A stretch of DNA of 64,000 bases from Methanobacteriota archaeon (GTDB lineage Archaea > JAADCQ01 > Methanopyri > Methanopyrales > Methanopyraceae). Below the pieces are notes generated by a model. It worked only from the letters and a program-made list of their open reading frames with translations, searched no databases and had not been told where the DNA came from. Where the stretch lies: positions 100,607 to 164,606 of the forward strand of contig JAMOPO010000003.1 of assembly GCA_027064425.1 (NCBI GenBank), given 5' to 3'. Shown here one piece after another: positions 1 to 7,865 of the stretch (positions are counted from its first letter, which is position 1; each line of letters begins with the position of its first letter). A program made the translations under genes and the position numbers.

Positions 1-310
1 GGGGTGGACCCGGTCCCCTCGGGGCCGGCTTCCCCCGGCCGACCTGCCTCCGGCGACCCCCGAGCGGCCGCGGGTCCGGGGTGGGCTGCTCCCTCTCGGG
101 CCTGACCCGGTGCCCCGGCAAAGGCGGTGGCACGCCGCCCTCCGGCGGCGGCCCCGCCACCCCGGGCCCCCGGGGGGCCGGAGGGTCATCGGTCGGTCCG
201 GGGGGGCCGGGCCCCCGAGGGGACCGGGCCGCCCCCTCGGCTTCGGCCCCCGCATGAGGCGGATTTCGGGTGACAGCGGACCGCCAGCCCGCCGGCCTAG
301 CCCGCCGCCG
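1..310 (-). ncRNA. ffs: SRP 7S RNA (partial, 3' end beyond window)
   Basis: This is the RNA scaffold of the signal recognition particle, read on the minus strand. The 5' part, from about 303 downward, reads GGGCTAGGCC, then CTGTCACCCGAAATCCGCC and GGGGCCGAAG, which match the conserved helix 3/4 region of archaeal 7S RNAs. The S domain lies at about 84-117. There GGGTCAGGCCCGAGAGG followed by GAGCAGCCC is the helix 8 signature that binds SRP54, with a GAGA (GNRA) tetraloop. The region is richer in GC than the neighbouring genes. The exact 5' end is estimated at 303-312 from the TATA box at 331-339. The terminal helix 1 should be completed by bases left of position 1. Short ORFs here are composition artefacts. 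Confidence 0.9.
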
Positions 311-330
311 TTGATCCCGGTGAGTCATCA

Positions 331-339
331 CAATTTAAC
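331..339 (-). promoter_or_regulatory. TATA box of the SRP RNA gene
   Basis: The minus strand reads GTTAAATTG, an AT island in a very GC-rich stretch. It lies about 25-28 bases upstream of the inferred 7S RNA 5' end, the usual archaeal box A distance. It is inferred from position and composition only. Confidence 0.6.
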
Positions 340-350
340 GGTTTGGGTCG

Positions 351-830
351 TCACTCGCGCGCCACGTACACGTACGCCTCGCACTCCCCGAGCGGCGTTT
401 CGACGCGCTCCCTCCTCCGCTCGTACAGGGCGGGGTAACCCTCGTACCGGTCTATCTCGCGGATTTCCTCGTCACTGAGTCCCACCAGCAGCACCCCGGA
501 GACGCGAGACCCCTCCTTCTCGCGGATGGTGTTGTACCGGTTCCCCACGTCCTCCAGCGCGAGCTCGTAACCCTTCAGCACCGCCGGGTACACCATGTAA
601 GGGACCCGGCCGATGACGGACGCCACGGTTTCCGGATCCGTCAGCGTGCCGTAGGCGAACACGCGCTCCGGGGGCAAATCTTTAGGCACTTCATCCTCCG
701 GGCCGACGACGATCGCTTCCCCGCTGCTCTGGATGACGAACCGTAAGATGGCGCGCTCGTCTTCTTCCTCGTCCTCCTTCGGGAGGATCATCAGCCTGCC
801 GCCGCGGCCCACGTACACGTGAACCTTCAC
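351..830 (-). CDS. gamma-glutamylcyclotransferase-like (AIG2/GGCT fold) protein
   Basis: This 159-residue protein carries the AIG2/GGCT signature: FAYGTL at residues 58-63, which forms the substrate-binding loop, followed by the acidic DRYEGYP segment at about 127-133 that supplies the catalytic Glu in this family. The first 50 or so residues, with an acidic EEEDE stretch, are an extension not typical of the family. Known members cleave gamma-glutamyl amines or peptides to release 5-oxoproline, but the substrate here is unknown. The gene lies just upstream of the SRP RNA on the same strand. Its ATG overlaps the longest reading of the opposite DUF2070 gene, whose real start is probably further in. 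The family call is firm; the reaction is an inference. Confidence 0.75.
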   Translation of the reverse strand: MKVHVYVGRGGRLMILPKEDEEEDERAILRFVIQSSGEAIVVGPEDEVPKDLPPERVFAYGTLTDPETVASVIGRVPYMVYPAVLKGYELALEDVGNRYNTIREKEGSRVSGVLLVGLSDEEIREIDRYEGYPALYERRRERVETPLGECEAYVYVARE

Positions 831-866
831 ACGGCATCCCGGGGACCCGGTGCCGTGAGCGGGCTT

Positions 867-2522
867 ATGCGTTTGTCGTTCAGACTACCTGGGGCGAGGA
901 CCTGCGCGGTAGCCTGGGCACTCGCGACGCTCGCAACGCTCGCGGCCTCTCCCCGGCTAACGGCGTACGCGCTCCTCCCCGTGCTAGGCTGCCTCTGCAC
1001 GGTCCTCTCCGACCGGGTACGAGGCCGTGACGTGCCCGTCAACCGGTGGGTGTTCACCTGGGCGATCGCCGGCACGCTCGACCTGGTGGGAGCCGCTCTC
1101 GCGACCCTGGCACCCGCCGTCCTGGCGGCGGCTCGGGGACTCTCCTCCACGCTCCTGTCGCTGTCACTGCTCGGCACGGTCGAGCGGTCCCCGATCAGGA
1201 GCGCCGCCGTCCTCCTCTACCTGGCGGCGAGCGCCATCCCGCTGTCGAGGGTGGCCAAGACGTCGCCGCTGCTCCCCCTCCTTCCATCTCTGACCGGGTG
1301 GGTCATCGCCGCCCTCGCGATAACGGTCCTGGACACGGTCACCAAGGCCTCGCTGGGGATCGGTACCACGGAGGCGCTGGCGGAGTTTCTCAAGTTCAAG
1401 TCTGGCCGTAAGCACTCCCTGGACGCGATCTTCCGCCGGCTCAGCACGGTGACGCGCGTGACCGTCCCCGTGCGAGTCCTCGCCTTCCTAAGCTCCGGAA
1501 AGGTCGTAGGATGCTTCGTGATACCCTGGGTTCACCCGGGCCCGGTGGGGAAGATCGGGGGCGGAGACCTACCCGGTCGGATCGTGAGGAGGCTGCTCAA
1601 GCGGGGCGTGGTACCGCTCGTATTCCACTCCACGACCACGCACGACTTCAACCCAGTGGACCGTCGCGAGGCCGAGAAGGTCGTCGACGCGGTGGTCGAG
1701 CTGGTTCGGCGGGCGGAGGGCTCCCGCGGGTCCGCACGCGCGTCCCGGGCCGTGCGTGGGAGCGAGACGGACTCGATCGGCCAGGTGCTGGGGAACCGGT
1801 TGTTCCTGGTCCTCTCCAAGTACCCTGAGCCCAGCGACGATATTGACCCCGCGACCGGCGTCTACATCGAGGCCAGGACGGGCGCGTGGGTGGTGGACGG
1901 TCACAACTGCTTCGGCGACCCCGAGGAGGGCCGCGTGCACGCGTTCTCCCCGGACTTCTGGCGGCTGCTGAACGACGCGCTCTCCATCTCGGACCAGGTG
2001 GAGGCGACCACCGGCCTTCGAGCCGGGTTCGCTCACGCGGATCCGGAGCTGGGGCCGGAGTCAGGAGTGGGCAGCGGTGGAGTCTCGGTGGCGGCGGTGG
2101 AGGTGGACGATCATCGGACGCTGTACGTGGTCCTGGACTCGAACAGCATAGTCAGGGAGCTGAAGGAGCGCATCGAGCGGGAGCTGTCAGACCTTGCGGA
2201 TGAGGTAGTGGTGTGTACCTCGGACTCGCACGAGGTGAACCCGCGCGGATATAACCCGGTTGGCGACGCGCTGGTGAAGGCGGACGAGGAGCTCGTCCGG
2301 GCCGTAAGGGAGGCGGCTGAACGGGCGGTTGACGGGCTCAAGCCCTGCGAGGTCGTGGAGCTGGAGGAGTGGGTCGAGGTCGCGGTCACCGGCCCGGGCA
2401 GCTTCCAGCAGCTGTCTCACTCCGTCAAGGTCGCCCAAAGGATGGTCAAGATACTCCTCCCCGCGGTCTTCCTGGGGGTGACGGTTCTTTCCACGGTCAC
2501 CGGGCTCTGGCTCCCGGGCTGA
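867..2522 (+). CDS. DUF2070 family membrane protein
   Basis: This large archaeal integral membrane protein has about six hydrophobic segments in its first 180 residues, a soluble domain, and one C-terminal helix near the end (VKILLPAVFLGVTVLSTV). The soluble part contains HPGPVGKIGGGD, STTTHDFNP and TSDSHEVNP, conserved polar motifs recognisable from DUF2070. They suggest a metal-dependent or hydrolase-like site, but no function is established. I place the start at the ATG at 867; a GTG at 855 and an ATG at 819 are in frame, and the latter would overlap the divergent GGCT-like gene. The gene is followed within 2 bases by a glycosyltransferase, so a co-transcribed envelope or glycolipid role is possible. 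Confidence 0.75.
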   Translation: MRLSFRLPGARTCAVAWALATLATLAASPRLTAYALLPVLGCLCTVLSDRVRGRDVPVNRWVFTWAIAGTLDLVGAALATLAPAVLAAARGLSSTLLSLSLLGTVERSPIRSAAVLLYLAASAIPLSRVAKTSPLLPLLPSLTGWVIAALAITVLDTVTKASLGIGTTEALAEFLKFKSGRKHSLDAIFRRLSTVTRVTVPVRVLAFLSSGKVVGCFVIPWVHPGPVGKIGGGDLPGRIVRRLLKRGVVPLVFHSTTTHDFNPVDRREAEKVVDAVVELVRRAEGSRGSARASRAVRGSETDSIGQVLGNRLFLVLSKYPEPSDDIDPATGVYIEARTGAWVVDGHNCFGDPEEGRVHAFSPDFWRLLNDALSISDQVEATTGLRAGFAHADPELGPESGVGSGGVSVAAVEVDDHRTLYVVLDSNSIVRELKERIERELSDLADEVVVCTSDSHEVNPRGYNPVGDALVKADEELVRAVREAAERAVDGLKPCEVVELEEWVEVAVTGPGSFQQLSHSVKVAQRMVKILLPAVFLGVTVLSTVTGLWLPG

Positions 2523-2523
2523 C

Positions 2524-3612
2524 GTGTACTGCACGGCGTTCGGACTCGGGTTCGGCCACGCCTCGCGGGTGCTGGGGATCACCCGGGAGCTGCTGAGGCT
2601 GGAGGCTGACGTCGTGCTGAGCTCCTTCGGGGAGGGGTGGAGGCTGCTCACCAGGGAGCTGCCCGACGCGACCGTGTACAGGATCCCGACGATCGAGATC
2701 TTCTCCCGCTCGGGCTCCTTCAGCGTAGTTCACGTGCTGAAGCGGCACCCCGATCTCCCGCTGCGGTTCTACGCCGGGCTCGAGCTGGACATGAGGATAA
2801 TCCGGCGGCACGGCTGCCGGGTGGTAGTGTCCGACTGCCAGTTCCACGCGCTGGCGGCGGCGCGCCTGCTGGACGTGCCCGTCGTGCTGATCACCAACCT
2901 CCTCCGGGTCCCGAACGCCGACCCGGCCTCGAGGCTAGTGAATTGGTTCCTGCGGGAGTTTCTCAGCCTGGCCGACGTCGTGATCGTCCCCGATGCGCCC
3001 TTCGACGAGTCCACCGATCTCGACGCGGAGGTGGTCTGGGTGGGACCGATCCTCCGGGTCCGGCCGGACGAGCTCCCCGGCGAGCGGGAGATCAGGGAGC
3101 GCTTCGGTCTGCCTGAGGACACGCCGATCGTCCTAGTCACGGCCGGCGGTTCCCCGCACGGTAGACGGATCGTGGAGCTCGCCGTCGAGGGGATCAGGCG
3201 ACTCGAGGAGGATGTGTTCACGATCGTCGTGAGCAGCGGGCTGGGAGCCGAGATCCTGCGCGGGATTCCGGGCCGGGTCCTCAGCTACGTGGACAACTTG
3301 ATGGAACTGATCAAGGTGGCGGACGTGGTGGTCACTCACGGCGGGCACACCACCATCTCCGAGTGCGCCTGCCTAAGGACGCCGGTCGTGTCCATCCCAC
3401 TGCCCGGGCATCCGGAGCAGCTGATGAACGCCCGCCGGGTGGAGGAGCGGCGGCTGGGGGTCGCCCTGATGCCTGAGGACCTCTCGCCGGTCCGGGTGGC
3501 CGAGGCTATAAGGGATGCGATGGGCAGCCGGGTACCGCGGGCGCGATTGATGGACGGCAGGGGGGCGGAACGGGCTGCCCGCATCGTCCGGGAGGCAATG
3601 GACGCGCCGTGA
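2524..3612 (+). CDS. MurG-like glycosyltransferase (GT-B fold)
   Basis: This 362-residue protein of the GT-B fold related to MurG starts at a GTG right after the DUF2070 stop. The N-terminus GLGFGHASRVLGI is the glycine-rich donor/acceptor loop of this group. The C-terminal half holds VLVTAGGSPHGRR, then ADVVVTHGGHTTISECACL and PLPGHPEQLMNARR, the nucleotide-sugar binding region of MurG-like enzymes. In archaea this subgroup is annotated as predicted glycosyltransferase of unknown acceptor. Neighbours are a multi-pass membrane protein and a dolichol-kinase-like protein, so a lipid-linked sugar substrate is a reasonable inference. The gene's end overlaps the reading frame that extends the next gene upstream. 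Confidence 0.8.
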   Translation: MYCTAFGLGFGHASRVLGITRELLRLEADVVLSSFGEGWRLLTRELPDATVYRIPTIEIFSRSGSFSVVHVLKRHPDLPLRFYAGLELDMRIIRRHGCRVVVSDCQFHALAAARLLDVPVVLITNLLRVPNADPASRLVNWFLREFLSLADVVIVPDAPFDESTDLDAEVVWVGPILRVRPDELPGEREIRERFGLPEDTPIVLVTAGGSPHGRRIVELAVEGIRRLEEDVFTIVVSSGLGAEILRGIPGRVLSYVDNLMELIKVADVVVTHGGHTTISECACLRTPVVSIPLPGHPEQLMNARRVEERRLGVALMPEDLSPVRVAEAIRDAMGSRVPRARLMDGRGAERAARIVREAMDAP

Positions 3613-3655
3613 GGTAGGCCGGCAGCTGATACACATCGGGTTCGGGCTGCTGTTC

Positions 3656-4174
3656 ATGGTCCCCCTGCACCTGCTCGGCCCGATCAAGTTCTGCCTGTTC
3701 TTGCTCGCGATCCTCATCCCTGGTTTGGCCGTGTCCGCCTGCGTGCGCCGCGGGATTTACGTTCCGCTGATCACGGAGCTGGTGGAGACGTTCGAGCGAC
3801 CAGAGGAGATGGAGCTGCCCGGGCAGGGCACCCTGCACTTCCTCACCGGCGTGCTGGTCGCGACCGCCATCGCCCGGCAGGTCCAGATCGTGGACGTGGC
3901 GATCATCGTGCTGGCGGTGGGGGACGGCGTGTCCACGATCGTGGGGGTTCCGTTCGGCCGAACGCCGCTCCCCCACAACCCGGACAAGAGCTTAGAGGGC
4001 AGCCTGGCCGGCTTCGTCTCCGCGGCCGCGCTGGCCTCCATCTGGACGCGAGACCCGGCCGCGTCCGTGCTGGCCTCCCTAGTGGGGACCGCGGTGGAGA
4101 CGCTGCCGGCGCTGAACGATAACGTCACCATTCCCATCGCCGTCTCTCTGTTCCTCCTCTGGTGGTGGTCCTGA
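3656..4174 (+). CDS. dolichol kinase / CTP transferase-like membrane protein
   Basis: This is a multi-pass membrane protein of the dolichol kinase, phytol kinase and phosphatidate cytidylyltransferase-like group. GDGVSTIVGVPFGRTPLP is the conserved cytoplasmic loop (GD...G..FG) that binds CTP, and NPDKSLEGSLAGF is the second signature (K..EGS..G). It probably phosphorylates or activates an isoprenoid alcohol or lipid. The ATG at 3656 is the first canonical start, yet the frame is open upstream to 3551. It encodes RRE.GRQLIHIGFGLLF, which resembles the conserved N-terminus of this family. No ATG, GTG or TTG exists in that stretch, so the true start may be a CTG at 3626 or another non-standard codon. 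The next gene starts at 4174 in an ATGA overlap. Confidence 0.75.
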   Translation: MVPLHLLGPIKFCLFLLAILIPGLAVSACVRRGIYVPLITELVETFERPEEMELPGQGTLHFLTGVLVATAIARQVQIVDVAIIVLAVGDGVSTIVGVPFGRTPLPHNPDKSLEGSLAGFVSAAALASIWTRDPAASVLASLVGTAVETLPALNDNVTIPIAVSLFLLWWWS

Positions 4175-5100
4175 TGAGACTGGCGATCACCGCGGCGGCC
4201 TCAGCCGCCGCCCTTGTCCTCGTGATGCTGTGGGGACCGGACTACCTTGCGCCCGCCGCGCTCATCCTGGAGGGGGGTAGCAAGCCGAAAGTGGTGGCGT
4301 TCTTGCTTCTGATGACCCTGACATCGGCCGCCGCGATCCTCCTCAGACTCCCCGATCGCAGGTGGGAGCTCGCACTCCTAATTCTCCCGTTCCTATCGAA
4401 CGCCCTCCACTGCGTCGGGGTGAGCTTGTCCGGGCTGCCGACGACCGTGGAGGTGTTCGTGTTCGACGGCACGAAGCTGGAGGGGGACTCGCCCTTCCAC
4501 ACCCACGTGGGCAAGTCTGCGGTCTCCACGGTGCTGCCCAGCTCCGCCGAGCCCGTCTCCGCGCACTCCGGCCGCTCGCTGTGCCGGGTTTACCCGGCGT
4601 CCGTCCGGGCCGCCGAGCTGGCGGTCGTAACCACCTCAGTGGTCCTCGCGGCCGCCGCCAGCCGCGGCCCGGTGACGTGCTTCGCCGGCTCCCTGCTGGC
4701 GATGAGCACGGTGGACGGGGGAGGATTCTCCCTTCCCTACATCAACGGGTGCTGGCTGATGGCCCTGACCGAGGCCGCTCGGGGAGGGAAGGTGGAGTCG
4801 GCGACGTTCGGCTTGGCAGCCCTGCTGTCCCCCTACGCCAAGATGGTGCTCGGGACTGAGGTCACGGCCCGGTACTACGGGTCGCGCTGGGACCGGATCC
4901 ACGTGATCCCGGTGAACGTGCCCAAGCCGGTGCTGACCGAGGCGGGCGCCAGGCCGCTCGGACCCGGCGTTTACGCCATCAGGGCCCGAGACAGGTGCGC
5001 CTTCCTGCGCGGGCTCGAGCGCGGGCTGCGCGAGAGGAGGTGCCGGTGGGCCGAGGTCCTTCTGGTCCCAAACATCGGGGCGCACCTTACGACCGGCTGA
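4174..5100 (+). CDS. conserved membrane protein of unknown function
   Basis: I do not recognise this family. The protein is 308 residues, starting at the ATG that overlaps the previous stop (ATGA). It has hydrophobic segments at about 5-30, 45-60 and 70-90, and again around 150-215, separated by a polar stretch with DGTKLEGDSPFHTHVG. The C-terminal 80 residues are soluble and rich in Arg and Cys. It is the last gene of the DUF2070-glycosyltransferase-dolichol-kinase-like run, so a role in lipid or surface-polymer assembly is a guess from context only. Its 3' end overlaps the convergent coiled-coil gene by 14 bases. Confidence 0.6.
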   Translation: MRLAITAAASAAALVLVMLWGPDYLAPAALILEGGSKPKVVAFLLLMTLTSAAAILLRLPDRRWELALLILPFLSNALHCVGVSLSGLPTTVEVFVFDGTKLEGDSPFHTHVGKSAVSTVLPSSAEPVSAHSGRSLCRVYPASVRAAELAVVTTSVVLAAAASRGPVTCFAGSLLAMSTVDGGGFSLPYINGCWLMALTEAARGGKVESATFGLAALLSPYAKMVLGTEVTARYYGSRWDRIHVIPVNVPKPVLTEAGARPLGPGVYAIRARDRCAFLRGLERGLRERRCRWAEVLLVPNIGAHLTTG

Positions 5101-5548
5101 CCCGACTCTCAACGAACTCCCTGAGAAGGTCTCTCTCAACTCCCAGGGCCTCGGCCAGCCTGTCCGTCGCCTCCCGGACGAAGTCCTCAACGACCTCCTC
5201 CAGCTCCCGCTCCACCTCCTCCAACTCCTCCTCCAGTTCCTCAGAAGACCCGCTCAGCTTGGACTTCGACTTGCGCAGCTCCTCGTTGATGCGGTCCGCC
5301 CTCCGGCGGAGCTCGCGCACCTTCTGATCGACCTCCATCTCCCGCTCTACGACGCCGACGACCTCTTCGAAGTCGAACTCAGCCCGCACGATCCGCGTGA
5401 GCAGCCGGTCGAATTCGTCCTCCCCTAGGCGCCCTCGTAGGTGCTCGGTGAGCTCCTCCAGGAACCGCTCGACTCGGAGGGAGGTCTTCGGGTCCAGCTC
5501 TCGCAGCTTCCTGCCGAGCTCGGCCGGGTACGCCTTGAACGCTCTCAG
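5087..5548 (-). CDS. coiled-coil protein of unknown function, probable CTG start
   Basis: This acidic and basic helical protein of 153 residues is predicted to be coiled coil through its middle (REMEVDQKVRELRRRADR, then SEELEEELEEVERELEE). No family is recognised. The first canonical start is a GTG at 5389. However, the frame upstream to 5548 is clearly protein-like (AFKAYPAELGRKLRELDP, then VERFLEELTEHLRGRLGED) and is bounded by an in-frame stop just before. The only sensible initiator is the CTG at 5548-5546. It overlaps the stop of the upstream radical SAM gene as CTGA, just as ATGA and GTGA overlaps do elsewhere here, and has GGGTGAGG at proper spacing before it. It is probably co-transcribed with the radical SAM gene. 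Confidence 0.65.
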   Translation of the reverse strand: MRAFKAYPAELGRKLRELDPKTSLRVERFLEELTEHLRGRLGEDEFDRLLTRIVRAEFDFEEVVGVVEREMEVDQKVRELRRRADRINEELRKSKSKLSGSSEELEEELEEVERELEEVVEDFVREATDRLAEALGVERDLLREFVESRVSRS

Positions 5549-6762
5549 CTCCCCTCACCCGCCCTGCGCTCCAGCTCCTCGATCCGAATGGGCAGCCGGT
5601 CCTCGGGGGATATCTTGCGGATGTACCTGCGCCTGAACCTCGGATCCTGCATCCGGCATCGGTCGCTCCAGCGCTTCCACTCCGGGTGCGAGGTGAGCCT
5701 CTTCCACGCCTTCTTGAGCCCTACCTCGCGCACGTTGCCGAACGAGATCGGGGTAAAGTCGCAGGGGGTTACCTCCCCGTCGTTGGTCACGTGACACTGG
5801 ACGTAGCCCGCGAAGCACCCCGACCCGTGCCGGCTGTTCACGTACGACATCACGGACACGCGCGGGCCCGACCGCTTGTCCCGGTTCCATCGTAGGTGCA
5901 GGTCAACGAGCTCCTCCCGGTGGCGCTTGGACAGGATGACGTCCTCCCGGTGGAGCAGGCGGCCGGTGGGCACGGCGTCGAACACGGTAACCTCGTGCAC
6001 ACCCAGCCGGGCGGCCAGCCTGAGGAGGTCCTCCACCTTGCCGGTCTCAACGGCCTCCGGGGTGGCGTACGTTGAAATGCCCACGAGCACGCCCGCATCC
6101 AGGCAGGCTCGAATACCCTCCAGGCACCGGTCGAAGAGCCCCGGAACCCCGCGCAGCTCGTCGTGCTCCTCCGGATCGGGGCTGTCGATGCTCACGTGGA
6201 CCGCGTAGACGCCCGCCTCGGCGAGCTCGTCGACCCGCTCCCGCAGGTTGTACCCCGCGGTGAACACCGCTGCGATCGCCTTGTCAGGGTCGACGCTCGA
6301 GATCAGCTCGGGCAGATCCTCCCTCAGCAGCGGGTCACCTCCGGTGAAGGTCACGTTGTACGTGCCGAGGTCCAGAGCGTCCTCGATGACCTCCTTCCAC
6401 TCCTTGGTGGACAGCTCCTTCCGGCTCCTCCGGGCCGCGCTGCAGTGCACGCAGTTGCACGGACACCTGGCGGTCACGGCCATGGTGATGGCCTCGGGGA
6501 TCCGGCGCCTGAGCAGCTCGGACTTCAGCCTGGCCTTAATCAGCCGGATGAAAGCCTTGCTGGGGAGCGGGGGTAGGTACAGGGAGAAAACTATCCTGTC
6601 CTCTAGGACGGCGGCCGGCTTCTCCTCCTCCAGGTGCCTGAGCAGCTTCTTGAGCGGGCTCAAGAGCCTCGCCAGCCGGCCCGAGAGCTCGAAGCTAACC
6701 TCTCCCTCGTTCACCACGGCCTCCAGCCTCACGCCCGGCTTATCGACCAGAGTCACTCGCAA
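5545..6762 (-). CDS. radical SAM protein with C-terminal SPASM-like cysteines
   Basis: This 405-residue protein has the radical SAM cluster CX3CX2C at C100, C104 and C107 (ARCPCNCVHCSA), which ligates a [4Fe-4S] cluster that cleaves S-adenosylmethionine. TGGDPL at 130-135 is the SAM-binding GGE-like motif. The C-terminal part (GSGCFAGYVQCHV, then EVTPCDFTP) resembles the auxiliary cluster region of SPASM/Twitch proteins such as those modifying peptides or building cofactors. The first 90 residues are a separate domain without a recognised motif. The substrate cannot be named. It is followed by the coiled-coil gene through a CTGA overlap and lies 6 bases downstream of the site-2 protease gene on the same strand. 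Confidence 0.8.
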   Translation of the reverse strand: MRVTLVDKPGVRLEAVVNEGEVSFELSGRLARLLSPLKKLLRHLEEEKPAAVLEDRIVFSLYLPPLPSKAFIRLIKARLKSELLRRRIPEAITMAVTARCPCNCVHCSAARRSRKELSTKEWKEVIEDALDLGTYNVTFTGGDPLLREDLPELISSVDPDKAIAAVFTAGYNLRERVDELAEAGVYAVHVSIDSPDPEEHDELRGVPGLFDRCLEGIRACLDAGVLVGISTYATPEAVETGKVEDLLRLAARLGVHEVTVFDAVPTGRLLHREDVILSKRHREELVDLHLRWNRDKRSGPRVSVMSYVNSRHGSGCFAGYVQCHVTNDGEVTPCDFTPISFGNVREVGLKKAWKRLTSHPEWKRWSDRCRMQDPRFRRRYIRKISPEDRLPIRIEELERRAGEGS

Positions 6763-6768
6763 GGCGCG

Positions 6769-7842
6769 CTAGAGCCCCAGTCCGCGGTGAGGTATCCGAA
6801 TGTTGAGGATGAGCAGGGCCAGCGCCGCCAGCGTGACCGTGGTCACGATCTTGGAGGCGGCCTCCCGGCCCAGCACCTCGCGAAGCGCCTCCTCCAGGAT
6901 CCTTCCCCCGTCCAGGGGCTTGATCGGCAGTAGGTTGGCCACGCCGACACCCAGGGACAGCAGCCCCAGCAGGTTCAGGAAGGCCAGCAGGTCGATCGCG
7001 ACCTCGGACACCCGGTAGCCACCGAAGTTGGGTATCACGTACACGCCCAGCACGGGCCTGCCCCGCCACAGCCTCACCTTAACGCGCTTGGTACCCCGAT
7101 CCGTCTTCACCGTGACCGTCTCGCCGGGCCTGTGACGGCCCACCTCGTTCCTAAGGTCCTGGATAGTGCTCACCTGTTTGCCCTCCACGCTAACTATCCG
7201 CTCGCCCGGCTCGAGCGGGACGTCCTTGAACACCTTCCCGTGGACGATGACCCCGCTGCCCGCCAGTACGGGGGCGTAGGCGAGCAGGGTCACGAGCGCC
7301 CAGCAGACGAAGTACGTGAGCACGTTGAACGCCGGGCCGGCGCTCAGGATCTCGATGCGGTGCCTAAGCCGGGCCCGCTCGAACTCCTCCCGATCCGGCT
7401 CGACGAACGCGCCGGGGAAGATCAGGAGCAGGAAAAACCCGACGCGCCGAATCCTGACACCGGTCAGCCGGAGCGCCACCGCGTGCCCCAGCTCGTGAAC
7501 GATGAGTATGGTTGCGAGCGACACCGCCCCGGAGACCAGCGGTATCGTCACGCCCGGGAGCAGGGGCACGAACTCGCCACTCCCCGGTCCCGACGTCGCG
7601 ATCCCCCTCACCAGCAGGAACGTCGCCAGGCCGAGCCCGGCCACTCCTATCACCGGGGAGAGCTTAACCAGTACCCGGAGGATCACCCCCGACCGGCCGC
7701 TGACCAGCCGCTCCAGCCCGGGCACCCGGTCGGTGTACTTGTAGAGGACTCCCCACCGGAACTCCATTCCCAGGATCCTGCCCAGACCCGCGGCGACGGC
7801 GATCGCGATCGCCAGCGCCAGGATGGTGCTTACCTCCACCAC
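6769..7842 (-). CDS. site-2 protease family (M50) membrane metalloprotease with PDZ domain
   Basis: This is an intramembrane zinc protease. HELGH at residues 116-120 supplies two zinc ligands and the catalytic Glu, and NLLPIKPLDGGR near 300-311 supplies the third ligand (Asp in the LDGG motif). Between them lies a PDZ-like domain (PLEPGERIVSVEGKQVSTI, about 205-265). There are at least five hydrophobic segments, including an N-terminal helix. S2P enzymes cut membrane-bound regulators or signal-peptide remnants; the substrate is unknown. The start is a GTG at 7842, only 23 bases from the divergent nucleotidyltransferase gene, so the two promoters must lie very close together. Confidence 0.88.
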   Translation of the reverse strand: MVEVSTILALAIAIAVAAGLGRILGMEFRWGVLYKYTDRVPGLERLVSGRSGVILRVLVKLSPVIGVAGLGLATFLLVRGIATSGPGSGEFVPLLPGVTIPLVSGAVSLATILIVHELGHAVALRLTGVRIRRVGFFLLLIFPGAFVEPDREEFERARLRHRIEILSAGPAFNVLTYFVCWALVTLLAYAPVLAGSGVIVHGKVFKDVPLEPGERIVSVEGKQVSTIQDLRNEVGRHRPGETVTVKTDRGTKRVKVRLWRGRPVLGVYVIPNFGGYRVSEVAIDLLAFLNLLGLLSLGVGVANLLPIKPLDGGRILEEALREVLGREAASKIVTTVTLAALALLILNIRIPHRGLGL

Positions 7843-7865
7843 AACGCCCCCAGGAGTGATCCACG

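Noticed and set aside
110..478. 122-codon plus frame at the left end
   Set aside because: It covers the 7S RNA on the other strand and the end of the GGCT-like gene; its Arg/Pro-rich translation reflects GC content.
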